Shown here: piece after piece, positions 7,674 through 9,518 of the stretch
Position numbering within the stretch: position 1 is the stretch's first letter
How the letters are laid out: each line of letters opens with the position of its first letter
Origin: Archaeoglobus sp. JdFR-24
GTDB lineage: Archaea; Halobacteriota; Archaeoglobi; Archaeoglobales; Archaeoglobaceae
NCBI GenBank assembly: GCA_002011215.1
Contig: MTML01000035.1
Coordinates: forward strand, 1 to 9,518
Length of the DNA: 9,518 nucleotides
Direction: 5' to 3'
The notes under the pieces: model-generated
The model's input: the letters and a program-made list of their open reading frames with translations, nothing else
Databases searched by the model: none
What the model was told of the DNA's origin: nothing
Position numbers and translations under genes: made by a program

Positions 7674-7920
7674 TAATATGCATCTTCATTTAACTATTAA
7701 GTTCTATAAAATCAGTAATTTAATAACTCTGTATAGCGATATTAAGCCATTAAGCGGAGATTACTGCTATATATATTACATCCATTTTTCCTCTCTGGAG
7801 ATATATATACACCATAGAGTATCACTTAATTACTTAATTTTCAGCATACATTACTATAAAATTTGGCTTTTAATAGAGCTTAATGGTTTTAAAGGGGAAG
7901 AGGAAAATTAAAGGCTGAAA
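7674..7920 (+). promoter_or_regulatory. Spacer with candidate origin and promoter of the histone-fold gene
   Basis: This 247-base gap is very AT-rich and dominated by inverted repeats. A CTATAAAATTT element (7854-7864) is a good TATA box; a start about 25 bases later would leave a leader of some 30 bases before ATG 7921, whose only ribosome site is a weak AAGG at 7911-7914. So the histone-fold and recombinase genes probably have their own promoter besides read-through from the ATPase gene. A 77-codon open frame (7678-7911) crosses the region, but its Tyr/Ile-rich product merely follows base composition, and I treat it as non-coding. Confidence 0.45.
7741..7838. repeat. Nested inverted repeat with hexamer iterations, origin candidate
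   Basis: ATTAAG occurs at 7741-7746 and 7749-7754, and its complement CTTAAT at 7825-7830 and 7833-7838; each pair has an 8-base step. Inside lie TATATATAT (7768-7776) and ATATATATA (7801-7809), then TCCA (7781-7784) and TGGA (7796-7799) around a pyrimidine-rich tip. All three sets share a centre at about 7789, giving some 25 potential pairs. Further copies are ATTAAG at 7696-7701 and CTTAAT at 7879-7884. The nonamer CCATTAAGC (7747-7755) returns inverted as GCTTAATGG (7878-7886). Repeated short boxes, easily melted AT tracts and a neighbouring ATPase gene suit a plasmid-type replication origin; a regulatory or RNA structure is also possible. Confidence 0.55.
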
Positions 7921-8319
7921 ATGATAGAGGAAAGAGAAACAGTAAGTGAAGACAGACACATACCTTTGAATACTATCAGAAAGATTATAGAAAAATATTG
8001 CTCCTATCACATTAGCACAGAGGCTGTCATCAAATTGAGAGATGTGTTGGAGGAAATAGCATCAAAAATAGCAAAGAGTGCGGTGGAAGAATTTGATAAG
8101 CTAAATCGAAACAGAGAATATCAAGGCTTGCGACCTCTAAAACGCCTTAATTCATGGTGCATAAGTAAGGCATACATAATAAATTATTTAAAAAGTAACA
8201 ATATTAAAAATTGGGGTTTACAATCCAATGGGGTTGTAAATCCTGACGGTGAAAATATGCCTGCAGGCAAAAGCACCGCCAAGCCCGACACCACCAATGA
8301 CTCAAGGGAGGTGGTTTGA
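7921..8319 (+). CDS. Histone-fold protein with unusual loop and C-terminal tail
   Basis: The 132-residue product resembles archaeal histones of the HMf/CBF type over residues 14-91. IPLNTIRKIIEKYC (14-27) matches helix 1, SYHIST is the first loop, and EAVIKLRDVLEEIASKIAKSAVEEFDKL (34-61) has the heptad pattern of the long central helix. ISKAYIINYLKS (81-92) would be helix 3. The second loop is about a dozen residues longer than in classical histones and lacks the usual RKT. A polar tail of 40 residues (93-132), rich in Asn, Gly, Thr and Ser, is extra and may be disordered. Such folds dimerise and bind or wrap DNA, so it could act as an accessory architectural protein for recombination or replication. 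The stop codon TGA shares one base with the recombinase ATG, implying coupled translation. Assignment is from pattern only; another small helical DNA-binding protein is the alternative. Confidence 0.68.
   Translation: MIEERETVSEDRHIPLNTIRKIIEKYCSYHISTEAVIKLRDVLEEIASKIAKSAVEEFDKLNRNREYQGLRPLKRLNSWCISKAYIINYLKSNNIKNWGLQSNGVVNPDGENMPAGKSTAKPDTTNDSREVV
8307..8313 (+). promoter_or_regulatory. Strong ribosome binding site of the recombinase gene inside the upstream gene
   Basis: GGAGGTG is a seven-base match to the archaeal anti-Shine-Dalgarno sequence and lies five bases before ATG 8319. It sits inside the last codons of the histone-fold gene, so ribosomes ending there can restart at once. It decides against the TTG at 8316, which would leave only two bases of spacing. 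Confidence 0.8.
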
Positions 8320-9371
8320 TGGGAAACACGCAAAATAAGGAGGAGATATTACAGAGATATGCAACATGGCTAAGATTAGAAAGAGGGAATAGTGAATCCA
8401 GCATCAGAGATTCTTTGAATAAAACAAAACAATTCATTGCATGGTTGGAAAAGAACGGATACTCTATCCAAGATATAGACCAAGATATAATCAATAATTA
8501 TCTCTCATACTGCTATGAAAAATATGCGTTGAATAGTTTGGTGGCCATAACAATAAACTTACGAAAATTCTGCTATCATTTCCTCAAAAAAGATGTGAAA
8601 ATTAAAGTTGCTACAGCAAAATCACCTAACAGAGATAAAACAGCATTGACAAAGGAAGAGGTCAAGGCAATGTTTGATGTAGTTAAGGGCAAACCTTTAG
8701 AAACAGCCATACTTAAAGTTTTATACTACACGGGCATGAGAGCATCCGAATTGAGGAACTTAGATATTGATGATGTCGACTTTGATAGACTCCAAATAAG
8801 AATTAAACATGGTAAAGGGAACCGGACAAGAGTGGTGAATATAACTAAGGATTGCGCAATGGCTATTCAAAGATGGCTCGAAGTGAGACCAAAAGCTGCA
8901 CCTGAATGCAAGAACGCATTGTTTATTCTATCACATGGGAAAAGATTTTCCTCTTTCTACCTGTGGAGTTTAGTAAAAAGAGTTGCAGCAGAGGCAGGAA
9001 TTACCAAGAATGTATATCCTCACAAGTTCAGAATCACCATGATAACACTAATGGCAGAGCATGGATGTACTCCTAATGAAATACAGGCACAGTCAGGGCA
9101 TAGGGACATTTCTACTCTATTGGGATATATTCAGCATACAAATCAGAGGATAAGACGAATGTATGACAGAGTATTTGGTGATATAGAGAATCCGTCGAAG
9201 CAGGAAACAAAAACTTTGAGTATAGATAGAAACCCAGCTTACTACAAAAAATTGGCATTTGAAAAGTATTTGCAAGGCGAAATAGATTCGCAAGAGCTAT
9301 ATTCTCTACTAAATCTTATTGATAAGCAAGAGCAGGAGAAAAAGGGACCAAGTGACATTGCATATCTATAA
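8319..9371 (+). CDS. Tyrosine recombinase / integrase (XerA/XerC-like)
   Basis: The product has 350 residues counted from ATG 8319. Residues about 8-92 form the SAM-like core-binding domain (YATWLRLERGNSESSIRDSL, a four-helix clamp). The catalytic domain follows and carries the full set: R141 in TGMRASEL, K166 in HGKGNRTR, H235 and R238 in PHKFR, H261 in SGHRD, and the nucleophile Y270 in LGYIQH, nine residues after H261 as in XerC/XerD. It should cut and rejoin DNA through a 3'-phosphotyrosine. About 65 residues after the usual end form a helical tail (285-350); the part KLAFEKYLQGEIDSQELYSLLNLI resembles SHOCT-like C-terminal modules. It is coupled to the histone-fold gene, and a 34-bp lox-like site begins two bases after its stop. 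It is intact, so probably active as an element integrase; a chromosome dimer resolvase (XerA) role is less likely given the neighbours. Confidence 0.95.
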   Translation: MGNTQNKEEILQRYATWLRLERGNSESSIRDSLNKTKQFIAWLEKNGYSIQDIDQDIINNYLSYCYEKYALNSLVAITINLRKFCYHFLKKDVKIKVATAKSPNRDKTALTKEEVKAMFDVVKGKPLETAILKVLYYTGMRASELRNLDIDDVDFDRLQIRIKHGKGNRTRVVNITKDCAMAIQRWLEVRPKAAPECKNALFILSHGKRFSSFYLWSLVKRVAAEAGITKNVYPHKFRITMITLMAEHGCTPNEIQAQSGHRDISTLLGYIQHTNQRIRRMYDRVFGDIENPSKQETKTLSIDRNPAYYKKLAFEKYLQGEIDSQELYSLLNLIDKQEQEKKGPSDIAYL

Positions 9372-9372
9372 A

Positions 9373-9406
9373 TAAAATATTATCTTAAACCAGAGATAAT
9401 ATTTTA
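9373..9406. other. Candidate recombination site, 13-8-13 bp inverted repeat
   Basis: TAAAATATTATCT (9373-9385) and AGATAATATTTTA (9394-9406) are perfect 13-bp inverted arms around the asymmetric 8-bp core TAAACCAG (9386-9393). This 34-bp layout equals that of loxP and FRT, where each arm binds one tyrosine recombinase subunit and the core is the strand-exchange region. Its place directly after the recombinase gene suits an attachment or resolution site. The alternative is a terminator hairpin, though no U-run follows the right arm on the plus strand. Confidence 0.55.
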
Positions 9407-9418
9407 GTTACCATAAAA

Positions 9419-9425
9419 TTTTATA
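9419..9425 (+). promoter_or_regulatory. TATA-like box of the gene starting at 9444
   Basis: TTTTATA lies 18 bases before ATG 9444. Transcription would start at or very near the ATG, giving a leaderless message; this agrees with the lack of a ribosome site there. It lies just outside the 34-bp inverted repeat. Confidence 0.4.
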
Positions 9426-9443
9426 GCCATATTTTATTAATGA

Positions 9444-9518
9444 ATGATGGAAATTGACATTGAGAAGGCAATAGATGAAATTCTAGAAAGTATTGATGTT
9501 GATAGAGAAACAGTGGAA
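9444..9518 (+). CDS. Start of an unknown gene, cut by the window edge
   Basis: From ATG 9444 (or the adjacent ATG 9447) the frame is open for 25 codons to the last base. It reads MMEIDIEKAIDEILESIDVD and then RETVE. The peptide is acidic and helical, with codon use like the neighbouring genes, so it is probably real. Too little is present to name a family. No ribosome site is seen; the TATA-like box at 9419-9425 suggests a leaderless message. It lies beyond the candidate recombination site and so may belong to the host chromosome. Confidence 0.6.
   Translation, partial: MMEIDIEKAIDEILESIDVDRETVE

Noticed and set aside
7678..7911. A 77-codon open frame after the ATPase gene
   Set aside because: Its product is a Tyr/Ile-rich string that follows the AT-rich composition, it lies over the nested inverted repeats and a TATA box, and no domain is visible. 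A real small gene cannot be fully excluded.
1..9518. CRISPR array, rRNA or tRNA gene
   Set aside because: No regularly spaced identical repeats, no rRNA-like conserved stretch and no tRNA cloverleaf pattern were seen on either strand.

Overview
The window reads as AT-rich archaeal DNA, most likely euryarchaeal. A Thermoplasmatota-like lineage is a guess from the surface-protein style. The signs are ribosome binding sites matching the archaeal 16S tail (GGTGAT, GGAGGTG), TATA-like boxes close to start codons, heavy use of AGA/AGG and ATA codons, a histone-fold protein, and a very large secreted protein built from Kelch, parallel beta-helix, InlB-type and Ig-like modules. No tRNA, rRNA or CRISPR array was seen.

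Layout. Bases 1-3775 (minus strand) hold the first 1,258 codons of a giant surface protein whose C-terminus lies outside the window. A 199-base divergent spacer follows, then a DUF3800 protein (3975-4781, plus). Directly against its stop codon is a GC-rich pair of hairpins (4782-4851) that looks like a structured RNA. A winged-helix/coiled-coil protein (4953-6041, minus) faces that gene. It is divergent from a plus-strand cluster: an AAA+-type ATPase with a C-terminal winged helix (6162-7673), a 247-base spacer with a large nested inverted repeat, a histone-fold protein (7921-8319) and a tyrosine recombinase (8319-9371). The last two overlap by one base. Two bases after the recombinase comes a 34-bp site with perfect 13-bp inverted arms around an 8-bp core, the same geometry as loxP and FRT. 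A new gene begins at 9444 and runs off the end.

How it may work together (inference). Regulator, ATPase, palindromic spacer, histone-fold protein, recombinase and 34-bp site look like a compact integrated plasmid or integrative element of roughly 4.5 kb. The ATPase would act in replication, the palindromic spacer is an origin candidate, the winged-helix protein is a candidate repressor acting on the 6042-6161 spacer, and the recombinase may act at the 34-bp site. The DUF3800 gene with its 3' RNA may be element cargo or a separate accessory module. The surface protein and the gene starting at 9444 may be host flanks. No second copy of the recombination site was found, so the element's left boundary is unknown.
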